From Ancistrus triradiatus (Eukaryota; Chordata; Actinopteri; Siluriformes; Loricariidae): DNA of 64,000 nucleotides. The notes under the pieces were generated by a model that saw nothing but the letters and a program-made list of their open reading frames with translations, was not told the DNA's origin and searched no databases. The DNA is taken from positions 362,596 through 426,595 of the forward strand of contig JAJAGP010000281.1 in assembly GCA_025084515.1 (NCBI GenBank), read 5' to 3'. A program made the position numbers and the translations under genes. Of the stretch, positions 1 to 10,275 are shown piece after piece. How positions within the stretch are numbered: the first letter of the stretch is position 1; the number at the start of each line of letters is the position of its first letter.

Positions 1-391
1 ATATCTCCCTTTACATGATTACTGCTCTCAAACGTGATATCATCCTGGGTTATCCCGGGCTTGTGAGACACCAACCCAGCATAGCCTGGGATCGTGGAGA
101 GATCACTAGCTGGGAAAAGCTGTTTCTCTTCCTGTTTATGATTACCAGTCCGTGTTACCCAGGTGGAGAGTCCATCGCAGGGGGGTAGTTGTGAGATACC
201 TGGCTGAGGTTTGACCTGGCTGAGGTTTTCTCCAAACAGAAAGCCAATGCGTTGCCTCCTCATCATCCAGGCGACTGCGCTATCAACCTGCTTCTGGGTT
301 CCACTCCTCCTAGAAACAGTATCTACCCACTGTCCAGGGTAGAAACAGAGGCTCTGGAGGATTATGTTGAGGAAGCCCTGAAAGTGGGATA
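1..391 (+). pseudogene. Ty3/gypsy pol remnant: end of protease and start of RT
   Basis: The plus strand encodes the end of a retroviral-type protease region with a typical ILGYPGLVRHQPSIAW stretch, followed after stops by the start of a reverse transcriptase region (PLSRVETEALEDYVEEA). The same order (protease tail, then RT linker) is seen in the better preserved gypsy copy at 54312-58706. The part before the window start is not visible, so gag and the 5' LTR cannot be assessed. The reading frame is stopped and shifted between the two blocks. The RT part stops abruptly at a Tc1 insertion and continues at 1909. This is a dead copy. Confidence 0.85.
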
Positions 392-393
392 TA

Positions 394-1906
394 CAGTGGG
401 GCAAAAAGGTATTTAGTCAGCCACTGACTATGCAAGTTCTCCTACTTAGAAAGATAAGAGAGGTCTGTAATTTTCATCGTACACTTCAACTATGAGAGAC
501 AAAATGAGAAAAAAAAAATCCAGGAAATCACATTGTAGGATTTTTAATTTGGTCACCCACAAACAAGTAAGATTTGTGGCTCTCACAGACCTGTAACTTC
601 TTCTTTAAGAAGCTCTTCTGTCCTCCACTCGTTACCTGTATTAATGGCACCTGGTTGACCTCGTTATCTGTATAAAAGACACCTGTCTACATCCTCAAAC
701 AGTCAGACTCCAAACTCAACCATGGCCAAGACCAAAGAACTGTTGAAGGACACCAGGAAGAAAATTGTAGTCCTACACCAGGCTGAGAAGAGTGAATTTA
801 CAATAGGCAAGCAGGTTGGTGTGAATAAATCAACTGTGGGAGCAATTGTAAGACATACAAGACCATCGATAAACTCCCTTCATCTGGGGCTCCACGCAAG
901 ATCTCATCCCGTGGGGTCAAACTGATCATGAGAACGGTGAGCAAAAATCCTAGAACTATACGGAGGGATCTGATGAATGACCTGCAGAGAGCTGGGACCA
1001 ACGTAACAAGACTCCCATCAGTAACACACTACGCCAAGAGAGACTCAGATACTGCAGTGCCAGGCGTGTCCCCCTGCTTAAGCCAGTACATGTCCAGGCC
1101 CATCTGAAGTTTGCCAGAGAGCATATGGATGATCCAGAAGAGGACTGGGAGAATATCATGTGGTCAGATGAAACTAAAATAGAACTTTTAGATAAAAACT
1201 CAACTGGAGAAAAAAGGATGCTGAGTCGAATCCCAAGAACACCATACCTACTGTGAAGCATGGGGGTGGAAACATCATGCTCTGGGGCTGTTTTTCTGCA
1301 GAGGGGACAGGACGACTGATCCGTGTTAAGGGAAGAATGAACGGGGTAATGTATTGTGAGATTTTAAGCTAAAACCTCCTTCCATTAGTGAAAGCATTGA
1401 AGATGGAACATGGCTGGGTCTTCCAGCATGACAATGATCCCAAACACACCGCTCGCGAATCGAAGGAGTAGCTCCTGGAGTGGCCTAGCCAGTCTCCAGA
1501 CCTCAACTCCGTAGAAAATGTGTGGAGGGAGTTGAAAGTCCGTGTTGCCTCAAAACATCACTGCTCTAGAGGAGATCTGCATTGAGGAATGGGCCAAAAT
1601 ACCAGCTACAGTTTGTGCAAACCTGGTGAAGACTTACAGGAAACATTTGACCTCTGTCATTGCCAACAAAGGTTATGTTACAAAGTATTGAGTTGAATCA
1701 AATTTCTTGACCAAATACTTATTTTCCACCATGATTTACAATTAAATTCTTTAAACATCCTTCAATGTGATTTCCTGGATTTTTTTTATCATTTTGTCTA
1801 TCATAATTGAAGTGTGCCTATGATGAAAATTACAGACCTCTCTCATTTTTCTAAGTAGGAGAACTTGCACAATCAGTGGCTGACTAAATACTCTTTTGCC
1901 CCACTG
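394..1906 (+). mobile_element. Tc1-like DNA transposon, copy 1, inserted in gypsy RT
   Basis: The element starts CAGTGGGGCAAAAAGG and ends with its inverted form (TTTTGCCCCACTG), each end next to a TA dinucleotide (392-393 and 1907-1908), the Tc1/mariner target duplication. The inverted repeats stay similar for roughly 160 bp, a long-TIR arrangement known in fish Tc1 elements. Length is 1513 bp. Three other copies of the same family are in the window (38755-40264 minus, 54023-58984 minus and split, 60785-61909 plus). Confidence 0.95.
722..1691 (+). pseudogene. Tc1-like transposase, frameshifted
   Basis: The product would cut and join transposon ends in the nucleus. The start MAKTKELLKDTRKK opens an N-terminal helix-turn-helix region (QVGVNKSTVGAIV) that stops after 67 codons. 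The rest is spread over other frames: RRDLMNDLQRAGTNV near 965, a MWSDETK-like box near 1160 (first catalytic Asp), HGGGNIMLWGCFSA near 1260, QHDNDPKHTA near 1428 (second Asp) and NSVENVWRELK near 1510 (catalytic Glu). The DDE signature of Tc1 is therefore traceable, but stops and several frameshifts make it non-functional. Confidence 0.9.
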
Positions 1907-1908
1907 TA

Positions 1909-3550
1909 TATGCCCATCGACTTCACCGACCGCAGCCAGCTTTTTCTTCGTGAAAAAGAAGGATGGAGGTCTGCAGCCCTGCATCAACTCTATCGATGTT
2001 TGAATGTAGTCACAGTTACATACAAGTACCCATTACTACTGGTCCCAGCAGCTCTAAAGCAACTGAATGGTGCCACTATATTCACCAAGTTAGACTTACA
2101 CAATGCCTACAACCTCATATGAGCATTGTGGGAGAGCGTTGAGTGCAAAACTGCATTTGTTACTACTCAAGGACACTATGAATATACTGTAATGCCTTAT
2201 GGACTAGCAAATGCCCCATCCATTTTCCACACATACATAAATGAGGCCTTTAGGGATATGACTGATCATTGGATGATCGTCTACATCGACGACATATTGA
2301 TCTACAGTTTTTAAAACTGAAACGTGTGAATTCTACATGAAGTCTGTTACCTTTTTTTGGCTATGTCACAGATGCTCATGGGGTATGTATGGAGGAGGGT
2401 GGTCAGAGTGGTAGTAAGCTAAGGCTAAGTGTCAAGTCAGCATTCTAATGTCAAAGAATTACAAAAGTTCCTCGAGTTTGCTAATTGTTATCGGAGGTTC
2501 ATTACGGGGGATCAATATGGTTACAGCTCCCATTAGTTCACTATAAAATGGGAATAAGAAGGGTATAGATTGGTAACCGGTAGCAGAGGCATTCGAAAGT
2601 TTAAAAAATAAGTACGTCTCAGCCCCCATACTGAAACATCTGAACCCTGATTACCCATTTGTTCTCAAGGTTGACGCATCCTTGACTGGGGTAGGTGCCA
2701 TTTTGTCCCAAAGTGTGGGCTCTCGCTCCAAATTACAGCCATGTGCCTTCTTTTCCCATAAACTTTCTGCCAATGAACAAAATGATGAGAGCAATCGGGA
2801 GCTCCTTGCCATGAAGCTCGCATTCAAGAAGTGCCGTCAGTGGTTGGAGGGAGCTAAATTCCCTTTCGTGGTTCTGATCGACCATAAAAACTTAGAATAC
2901 ATATGTGCAGCTAACAGACTCAACCCAAGGGAGGCCCTATGTTGCTTACCATGCAGGGTCGAAGAATGGGAAAGCCAATGCTCTATCCCATTTATGAGAG
3001 GCAGAGGAGGAGGAACGTCCTCCAGCCACCATCTTGGCCCCGAACTGCCTGGTCGGTCCCATAAGGAGAGATCATGGAGGAGATCTGACAGGGGCAAGCC
3101 ACTGATCCTCCTCTAGCCAATCAACGTAAGTTTGTGCCCTCTAACTTATGTGGAGATCTCATCCACACCTTACATGGTAACCTTAGCACAGGTCATCCAG
3201 GAGTCTGGAGAACCCTGGAATTAGTTAGGAATCAGTTCTGGTGCTGGAGGACGGGAGAGATGTGGTAAGATCATACATGATCTACGCCTAATCAAAAACA
3301 CCCCACCAATTACCGGCAGGGCTACTGGCACCCCTGCTCATACCCAGTGGACCATGTTCCACTTGGGGATAGACTATAGAACTGATCTGCCACACTCACA
3401 GGATAACACGGCCATCGTGGTGGTGATAGATCATTTTTCAAAGGCCTGTAGACTAATCCTGCTGGAAAAACTGCCTACTGCCTTAGAGACCGCGGAGGCC
3501 CTCTTCCAGTATGTATTTCAGCTTTACGGCCTACCTGAGAATATAATTTC
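1909..3550 (+). pseudogene. Ty3/gypsy pol remnant: RT, RNase H, start of integrase
   Basis: This continues the gypsy RT interrupted at 392. Visible blocks are FTKLDLHNAYNLI (2088-2120), VMPYGLANAPSIFHTY (2190-2235) and the catalytic IVYIDDILIYS (2277-2310). A degenerate stretch follows, then RNase H from about 2670 (VDASLTGVGAILSQ, NRELLAMKLAFKKC, LIDHKNLEYI). The RNase H end looks shortened at about 2930-2980. Integrase core begins near 3354 (HLGIDYRTDLP, VVIDHFSKACR, YGLPENIIS) and is cut at 3551 by a solo LTR. Several frameshifts and stops are present. Confidence 0.88.
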
Positions 3551-3943
3551 TGTAACGCCAGCAAAAGGAAGGAGACACACGCGGCGACTGGATGAAGCTT
3601 GGGCATCGTTTTTCGAGAACGGCAGGCAAAATCGTAAACAGGGACTTTTCAGAGGTCGGAGCTGAGGAGTCGATGAAACTCAATATTGGAGATGGAGAGA
3701 CGAAAGGCGAGGTCAGAGACGAAAATAGAAGTCGTAGCCAGGTATGAAACGCGATGTAAAGAGTGCTTAGAATTGAGAAAAGGACCAAGAGACTTAGCGA
3801 TGAGTATCTGAACCAAGGGAATATAAATAGGAGAAAGGGAAAGGCGGAGAAGATAGATCACAGGTGCAGACAATATGAAGGCAGGAGAACTAGAACATGG
3901 CAGAACGCGGGCATGGTTCACTGGGCCGGCTGCAGGTGTGACA
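3551..3943 (-). mobile_element. Solo LTR inserted in gypsy integrase
   Basis: A 393-bp block begins TGTAACGCC and ends GGTGTGACA, the inverted termini of the fish gypsy LTRs also seen at 54312-54570. It breaks the integrase frame: coding sequence reads GLPENIIS before it and resumes as DRG.RIKLQVWKEF after it. The 5 bp on the left (ATTTC) and right (GTTTT) could be a target duplication that has picked up two transitions. The termini orientation matches minus-strand LTRs in this window. No internal sequence remains, so LTR-LTR recombination is likely. Confidence 0.75.
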
Positions 3944-4482
3944 GTTTTAGACAGGGGTCCCGAATTAAGCTGCAAGTCTGGAAGGAGTTCTGTCAACTAC
4001 TAGAAATTAGCAAAAGTCTCACCTCAGGGTACCACCCCCAGTCCAATGGCCAAACCGAGCACTTCAATCAAGAAACTGGGAGGTTCTTGAGGGCTTATGT
4101 GCCAGGTCCCAACACGACTGGGCTCGGTTTTTACCCTGGGTCTAGTATGCGCAGAACTCGTTACGGAGTTCGTCCACTGGTTTAACACCCTTTTAGTGTT
4201 TTAGGTTTTCAACCACCTTTCTGGATGGATGGTTTCCCCGCATACAGTGTGAACAGGCTATTGGACTCCAGGCGCAGAGCTGGAGGAATCCAGTACCTAG
4301 TGGACTGGGAAGGGTACGGTTCCGAAAGAATGTTCGTGGGTACCGCCTGGGGACAAAGGTGACCCTTCCCTAATCACCGACTTCCACTGGGAACAATCGC
4401 ATGATCTAGCTCCCAGGCCTAGGGGTTGCCCCAGAAAGAGCAGGAGACGAACAACGGGAGCCGCCCGTCAGGTGAGGGGGTA
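3944..4482 (+). pseudogene. Gypsy integrase C-terminus and chromodomain-like tail
   Basis: After the solo LTR the integrase resumes with GYHPQSNGQTEHFNQE (4027-4075), which holds the catalytic Glu of the DDE core. Further on, IQYLVDWEGYGSE (4280-4325) matches the chromodomain-like fold at the end of chromovirus pol proteins. Frameshifts separate the blocks. A purine-rich GTGAGGGGGTA tract (4472-4482), the likely polypurine tract for plus-strand priming, abuts the LTR start at 4483. Confidence 0.8.
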
Positions 4483-4868
4483 TGTCACACCGGCTGTGAG
4501 TTCCTCTCCAAGCCAACAGAGGGTGCACTCGCCCTTTTTGAGCCCACCAGTTCTGGCTGACAACCATTTGTTGACTATTTAAGGCACCGGGTTTTGTGAC
4601 TCTTCGTGAGGTCTCGTCCCTATTGTGTCATTGCTGAGCGTTTTTGGATTACACTGTGCATGACTTTTGGATAATGATCTTTTGCCTGCGTTTTTGACTA
4701 TGATTTTTGCACGTACCTTTGGCTTTGTCTAACCCTGTGATTTGGATTACCGGTTTTCGAACTCATGCCTGTTTTTACTGATTACAGACTTGCAGTACCC
4801 TCTGGATTTGTTTGCTTTCGTGGATTGTCTCACTGGCTCATGACCCTGGACTGTAATATGGTGTACGT
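4483..4868 (+). mobile_element. 3' LTR of gypsy element 1, left part
   Basis: The segment starts TGTCACACCGG directly after a polypurine tract. It holds a TATTTAAG box at 4576-4583, as expected for an LTR promoter. It ends where another LTR retrotransposon begins (about 4869). The missing tail appears to be at 10540-10601, on the far side of that inserted element, where an AATAAA signal and a GTTACA end are found. Confidence 0.7.
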
Positions 4869-5683
4869 TGTTGTTTTTGTGACTTTTATTTTGAAGCCTT
4901 AGGATCCAACATGGCGGCGCTCACCTGAGACTCGTTTTGGTTGTGATTATGGGCTCTATTTAAGTTGAACGTTTGCTCAGCTCGGCGTGGGAGCATTACC
5001 TCTGTTAAACTGCTACATTGCTGTTAGTGATGCAATTTCTCTTTACCGTGGTTTCGGCCGCTGGATCACGACTCTTTTGCCACGGTCTCGCCCATTGGAT
5101 TAAACTCCCTTTTACGCCACAGTTTCGCCCGATGGACTATTTCCTCTCGGCAGTCTCGCCTGCCTGGACTCTCTCGGTTGCGGTCCTCACCCTGATCCGT
5201 GAGTTATATTTCCTTTATTGTTGCTCTGTGAGTTTATATTTGTCCTTTGTTGTGCACTATGGGTTTATTTGACTCCGGGAACCGGCTGTTAGCTTAGCTT
5301 AGCCCGCTAATGCTATTGCTATCGCTACTGATATTTACCAGTGCTATTCTTGTCGGCTCTTTACATTTATACCCTCTGCATTCATCATTTTGTTCATCGT
5401 TTCGTCAGTGCTTAGTTACGGCTTTCACGTCGCTTTATTCCCTAGGCTACTGCTATTGCTATTATTTGTGCTACTGCTATCACTAATTGCTATGCTATTG
5501 CTATTGCAACTGCTACCGCTATTGTTATCTTGGTAGCTTACTCTCCGCTGTCTTGTCGGCTTATTACTTTTGCACTCTTTGCCTTTATCCATTATTCGCC
5601 GTTTCGTCGGCACCTTATTACGACTCTCACGCCGCATTATTTTCTCTGCCGCCTCTACGGCTTTGTGGTTACTTACTTAATAG

Positions 5684-6110
5684 CTTCTCGTAACCGGTAT
5701 AGCTTCTCGTGGCTTCTCTTAAGCCGGTATAGCTTCTCGTAGCTTCTCATAGCCAGTATAGCTTCTCATAGCTTCTCTTAAGCCGGTATAGCTTCTCGTA
5801 GCTTCTCGTAGCCGGTATAGCTTCTCGTAGCTTCTCGTAAGCGGTATAGCTTCTCGTAGCTTCTCTTAAGCTGGTATAGCTTCTCGTAGCTTCTCGAAGC
5901 CAGTATAGCTTCTTGTAGCTTCTCGTAACCGGTATAGCTTCTCATGGCTTCTCTTAAGCCGGTATAGCTTCTCGTTGCTTCTCATAGCCGCTATAGCTTC
6001 TCGTAGCTCCTTTTAAGCCGGTATAGCTTCTCGTAGCTTCTCATAGCCAGTATAGCTTCTCGTAGCTTCTCTTAAGCCGGTATAGTTTCTCGTAGCTTCT
6101 CTTAGCCGGC
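5684..6110 (+). repeat. 30-bp minisatellite in 5' LTR of element B
   Basis: About 14 units of roughly 30 bp built on GTATAGCTTCTCGTAGC followed by TTCTCTTAAGCCG. Units differ at a few positions (CTTAAG, CATAGC, GTAACC variants). The matching array in the other LTR (9428-9738) has only about 10 units, so copy number changed after or during insertion. Confidence 0.9.
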
Positions 6111-6117
<7 letters not shown>

Positions 6118-6162
<45 letters not shown>

Positions 6163-6175
6163 AATATATATATAT
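6118..6175. repeat. (TA)n microsatellite
   Basis: A near-pure TA run followed by an imperfect TATATTTC stretch. It corresponds to the much larger low-complexity block at 9745-10275 in the other LTR. Confidence 0.95.
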
Positions 6176-6589
6176 ATTTCTATGGTTCCGGTAGGCCTAT
6201 AGCCAGCAGTAGCTCAGTTGTGGAGTTCTTCTTCAGTTTGCCTTCTTTCCTCGTTATTTCTTGTTGTTTATCATTTCTATTTTTTACTGGTATTATTTCT
6301 TGTTGTAGTATTAAGGGTAGTATTATTATGTGTTAGTTCTATTTTTGTTTGTTCTGCTGCACTTAGTTTGGGTTTTGTTAATAAACTTTGTGTTGGAACT
6401 GGGAACCTGCACTCTGAGACTCAGTCGTAACAAAATGCTCCTGCCAGCAATGCAGACGGCGGGTCCCAGCTTCGCAGAACCCCCTTGCTAGCCGGACAGA
6501 TTTAATGGGGATCATAGTAAATTCCAGCAATTTTTTTTTTTTCAATGCCAAGCCTGTCCGGATTATTACTTTTTCCCGACTGAAAGTAG

Positions 6590-6955
6590 CCGACTGGCCT
6601 TCGTGGGGCTTCTGCTCACTGGCCAAGCACTGGACTGGGCCACTGAGGTATGGCCTCAGGTTGAGCCAGGGACCTGTGACCAGTTTTTGGCTGCACTTGG
6701 GGCAGTGTTCAGTCCTGGTCCAGAGTCGGCCCAGAAGTACAGCCGCAGCCAGGTGCCTGGACCTAAGCTTGCCCATCACCAATGGGACCCTCCGCTTATG
6801 GGCTGCCGGAGGATCCCCACCATCACCAGATCCAGGCCGGCCCAGGATGCACTCACTCTGGGGGAAGCCCAGCACACCGCCGCCCTCGCCAAGGCCTTTC
6901 TACGCGCCGCGTCTGCCGATGTGGACACTCCGCGCATCATCTGGCCCTTCACTTA
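6590..6955 (+). pseudogene. Gypsy-like Gag fragment
   Basis: The plus frame from 6603 reads GLLLTGQALDWATEVW and FLAALGAVFSPGPES. This resembles the capsid segment of fish gypsy Gag proteins (hydrophobic helix, ALDWA, then an FL.AL..VF block). Only this short piece is recognisable, and a stop ends the frame at 6956. It is the only hint of the element's parentage. A 5' stretch (6433-6590) holds a T12 run and no recognised domain. Confidence 0.6.
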
Positions 6956-6956
6956 G

Positions 6957-7860
6957 GACGTCCAGAGCACTACTTCGCTCAGTGGGGACACCCTGCACAT
7001 CGCCTCACCCTTTGCAAAGGACCTCCAGAGCGCTGCATCCCTCGCTGAGGACGTCCGGAGCGCCACCTCGCTCCTTAAAGGCATCCAGAGCACTTCTCCT
7101 CTCGCTGAGGACGTCTGGGACGCTTCTTCACTCATCAGGGTCGTCCAGAGTGCTTCTCCTTCCGCTGAGGACATCCAGAGCACCACTTCGCTCGCCCTAA
7201 ATGTTCAGAGCGTTTCTTCCTCCGCTGAGGACTTCCAGAGCGCCACTTCGCTCACCAGAGTCATCCAAAGCGCTTTTCTCCTTGCTGAGGACGTCCAGAG
7301 CGCCACTTTGCTCGCCAGAGTCGTCCAAAGTGCTTCTCTCCTTGCTGAGGACGTCCAGGGCGCCACTTCACTCGCCAGAGGCGTCCAGAGAATTTCTTCC
7401 TCCACTGAGGATGTCCAGAGCATCACTCTGCTCTTCAGAGGCGTCCAGAGCATCACTCTGCTTGACAGGGGCGTCCAGAGCATCACTCTGCTTGACAGAG
7501 GCATCCAGAGCGCCACTTTACTCATCAAGGACGTCCAGGGCGTTTCTTCCTTTGCTGAGGACATCCAGAGCGCCATTTCGCTCACCAGGGATGTCCAGAG
7601 TGCTCCTCCCTTCGCTGAGGATGTCCAGAGCACCACTTCGCTAGTCGGAGTCATCCAGTATGCTACTTCGCTCGTCAAAGACGTCCAGAGTGCTTATCTC
7701 CTCACGGAGGACGTCCAGAGTGCCGCTTCGCTCGTCAAGGATGTCCCAAGCGCTTCTTCCTCCGCTGAGGATGCCCAGAGCGCCACCTCGCTTGTCGCGG
7801 ACGTCCTGGGCTCTTCTCCCTCTATGGAGGACTTCCGAAGATTGCCTTCACAGACCGGAG
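6957..7860 (+). repeat. Diverged 30-bp coding minisatellite in element B
   Basis: About 29 units of 30 bp on the pattern GACGTCCAGAGCGCCACTTC followed by GCTCGCCAG. Alternate units favour TCTTCCTCCGCTGAG, giving a 60-bp higher-order period. In one plus frame each unit encodes a 10-residue repeat of the type EDVQSATSLA. Because 30 is a multiple of 3 and the unit lacks stops, several frames on both strands stay open. Confidence 0.9.
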
Positions 7861-8543
7861 ATGCCCTGAGTCTCTCTCTAGTTACGGAGGACACACTGGC
7901 CACCGTCTCTGTGCCAGCATCGAGGTCATCAGCCCGCTGCGCCGTCAATGAGGCCGTCAAGCTGAGAAGGACCTTCCTGGCCGCCATGTCTCCAGAGGCC
8001 TCCTCGAAGGCCGCCATGTCTCCAGAGGCCTCCTCGAAGGTCGCCATGTCTCCAGAGGCCTCCTCGAAGGTCGCCATGTCTCCAGAGGCCTCCTCGAAGG
8101 TCGCCATGTCTCCAGAGGCCTCCTCGAAGACCGCCATGTCTCCAGAGGCCTCCTCGAAGGCCGCCATGTCTCCAGAGGCCGTCAAGGAGGTCGTGCGTTC
8201 CACAGAGACCGTGGAGGAAATTGTTCGTTGCAGTAGGGGTCTCTTCAGGGGTCCCATGTTCCAGAGGGGTCTCTTCAGGTGTTCCACGTCTCAGAGAGGT
8301 CTCCTTAGAGGTTTCACGTTGGGAGGAGCCTCACTTGAGGTTCCGTGTACCAGTGGGGCCTCCCTGGGGACCCGCAGTTCCAGGGGGATTGTCCAGAGGA
8401 TTCTGCCAAGGGTGATGGTCGTCTGCCCCCTGGACTGCCGGGGGTCCTGCCTGGCCTCCCTCCACCCGCCCGGGCTTGGCGCCTCCACCCTGAGAGGAAG
8501 CCCCCGGATCCATTCATGTGCCCCTTGGGGGGGGGGGTTGTGA
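7308..8543 (+). CDS. Repeat-rich ORF of element B, unknown function
   Basis: This is the longest open frame in the element, 411 codons from an internal ATG; the true start is uncertain because the repeats extend upstream to 6957. The first 180 residues are 10-residue repeats (consensus EDVQSATSLA), then a short unique stretch (LRRTFLAAM), then seven near-identical AMSPEASSKV repeats, then an Arg/Gly-rich tail. No catalytic motif, signal peptide or membrane segment is seen. Openness may simply reflect the stop-free 30-bp unit, so it may not be a protein at all. Confidence 0.4.
   Translation: MLARVVQSASLLAEDVQGATSLARGVQRISSSTEDVQSITLLFRGVQSITLLDRGVQSITLLDRGIQSATLLIKDVQGVSSFAEDIQSAISLTRDVQSAPPFAEDVQSTTSLVGVIQYATSLVKDVQSAYLLTEDVQSAASLVKDVPSASSSAEDAQSATSLVADVLGSSPSMEDFRRLPSQTGDALSLSLVTEDTLATVSVPASRSSARCAVNEAVKLRRTFLAAMSPEASSKAAMSPEASSKVAMSPEASSKVAMSPEASSKVAMSPEASSKTAMSPEASSKAAMSPEAVKEVVRSTETVEEIVRCSRGLFRGPMFQRGLFRCSTSQRGLLRGFTLGGASLEVPCTSGASLGTRSSRGIVQRILPRVMVVCPLDCRGSCLASLHPPGLGASTLRGSPRIHSCAPWGGGL
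7981..8190 (+). repeat. Homogeneous 30-bp minisatellite, 7 units
   Basis: Seven consecutive 30-bp units on GCCATGTCTCCAGAGGCC followed by TCCTCGAAGG, almost identical. They differ mainly by C/T at one position, and the last unit diverges at its end. The homogeneity contrasts with the diverged array just upstream and suggests recent expansion. Confidence 0.95.
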
Positions 8544-8573
8544 GTCCGAGGATGGACTCCTTAGGGGGGGTAC
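8526..8573 (+). promoter_or_regulatory. G-rich / polypurine tract before 3' LTR of element B
   Basis: A run of eleven G near 8527 and a second TTAGGGGGGGTAC tract ending at 8573 lie just before the LTR start TGTTAGGATCC. The second tract is in the position of the polypurine primer for plus-strand DNA synthesis. Confidence 0.6.
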
Positions 8574-9427
8574 TGTTAGGATCCGTGTCCTCCCCCGTGT
8601 TTTTTGTGACTTTAATTTTGAAGCCTTAAGATCCAAGATGGCGGCGCTCACCTGAGATTCGTTTTGGTTGTGATTATGGGTTCTATTTAAGTTGAACATT
8701 TGCTCAGCTCGGCACGGGAGCATTACCTCTGTTAAACTGTTACATTGCTGTTAGTGATGCAATTTCTCTTTACCGTGGTTTCGTCCGCTGGATTACGACT
8801 TTTTTTCTACGGTCTTGCCCATTGGATTAAACTCCCTTTTACACCACGGTTTCGCCCGATGGACTATTTCCTCTCGGCAGTCTCGCCTGCCTGGACTCTC
8901 CCGGTTGCGGTCCTCACCCTGATATGGCTGTGCGGCTGCGACCGCAGTCCGTGAGTTATATTTCCTTTATTGTTGCTCTGAGTTTATATTTGTCCTTTGT
9001 TGTGCACTATGGGTTTATTTGACTCCGGGAACTGGCTGTTAGCTTAGCTTAGCCCGCTAATGCTATTGCTATCGCTACTGATATTTACCAGTGCTGTTCT
9101 TGTCAGCTCTTTACATTATACCCTCTGCATTCATCATTTTGTTCACCGTTTCGTTAGCGCTTAGTTACGGCTTTCACGCCGCTTTATTCCCTAGGCTACT
9201 GCTATTGCTATTATTTATGCTACTGCTATCACTAATTGCTATGCTATTGTTATTGCAACTGCTACCGCTATTGTTATCTTGGTAGCTTACTCTCCGCTGT
9301 CTTGTCGGCTTATTACTTTTGCACTCTTTGGGTGGATCCATTATTCGCCGTTTCGTCGGCACCTTATTACGGCTCTCACGCCGCATTATTTTCTCTGCCG
9401 TCTCTACGGCTTTGTGGTTACTTACTT

Positions 9428-9738
9428 AATAGCTTCTCGTAACCGGTATAGCTTCTCGTGGCTTCTCATAGCCAGTATAGCTTCTCGTAGCTTCTCTTAA
9501 GCCGGTATAGCTTCTCGTAGCTTCTCATAGCTAGTATAGCTTCTCGTAGCTTCTCTTAAGCCGGTATAGCTTCTTGTTGCTTCTCATAGCCGCTATAGCT
9601 TCTCGTAGCTCCTTTTAAGCTGGTATAGCTTCTCGTAGCTTCTCATAGCCAGTATAGCTTCTCGTAGCTTCTCTGAAGCCGGTACAGTGTCTCGTAGCTT
9701 CTCATAGCCGGTATAGCTTCTCGTAGCTTCTCTTAGAC
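9428..9738 (+). repeat. 30-bp minisatellite in 3' LTR of element B
   Basis: About 10 units of the GTATAGCTTCTCGTAGC type, homologous to 5684-6110. Fewer units than in the 5' LTR. Confidence 0.9.
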
Positions 9739-9744
9739 GGCTAT

Positions 9745-9769
9745 ATATATATATAAATATATATATATA

Positions 9770-9801
<32 letters not shown>

Positions 9802-9811
9802 CGTATATGTA

Positions 9812-9844
<33 letters not shown>

Positions 9845-10101
9845 CTAATATATATATATATCTAACACATATATAAATATCTGTGTTGTGTATATATATA
9901 CATATTATTATATATAGATATATATATATATAATATATATATATCTATATATATACATATATATATAGTAGATATATATCATATCTATATATAGATCTCT
10001 CTCTATCTAATCTATCTCTATCTTCCTCCCTCTCTATCTCATATCTCATCTCCGCTATCCTCCTCACTCTCTCTCTCCTCTCTCTCTCTCTATTATCCTC
10101 A

Positions 10102-10132
<31 letters not shown>

Positions 10133-10275
10133 TCTCTCTCTCTCTCTCTCTCTTCTCTCTTTCTCTCTCCTCAGTCTCCCTCTACCTCATCTATCATGTC
10201 TATATCCATCTTTCTCTCTCATCTCTCCCTTCTCTATATATATATATACATTTATATATATATATATATATTTCT
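9745..10275. repeat. TA-rich and CT-rich low-complexity block
   Basis: Alternating TA runs (9745-9990) pass into TCTCTC-rich sequence (9990-10235) and back to TA (10236-10272). The 5' LTR has only about 60 bp of TA at the same place, so this is an expansion private to the 3' LTR. Confidence 0.95.

Larger units (their letters stand above)
4869..6432 (+). repeat. 5' LTR of element B
   Basis: This repeat matches 8574-10539 from GTGACTTT.ATTTTGAAGCC onward and ends TCAGTCGTAACA. About 21 bp of the LTR start seen at 8574 is absent here, as if deleted between two TGTT copies. It carries a GCTATT-rich stretch (5310-5530), a 30-bp minisatellite (5684-6110), a TA tract (6118-6156) and an AATAAA signal near 6380. 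Confidence 0.8.

Noticed and set aside
5684..6110. Repeat-spacer look of GTATAGCTTCTCGTAGC units
   Set aside because: The apparent spacers are variants of the same sequence, and the array is duplicated in the other LTR.
7981..8190. Regular 30-bp repeats resembling a CRISPR array
   Set aside because: Units are head-to-tail without unique spacers, lie in an LTR element and encode in-frame repeats. This is a minisatellite.
8314..8517. Overlapping minus-strand ORFs at the end of element B
   Set aside because: Shadows of the GC-rich plus-strand frame with no conserved motif.
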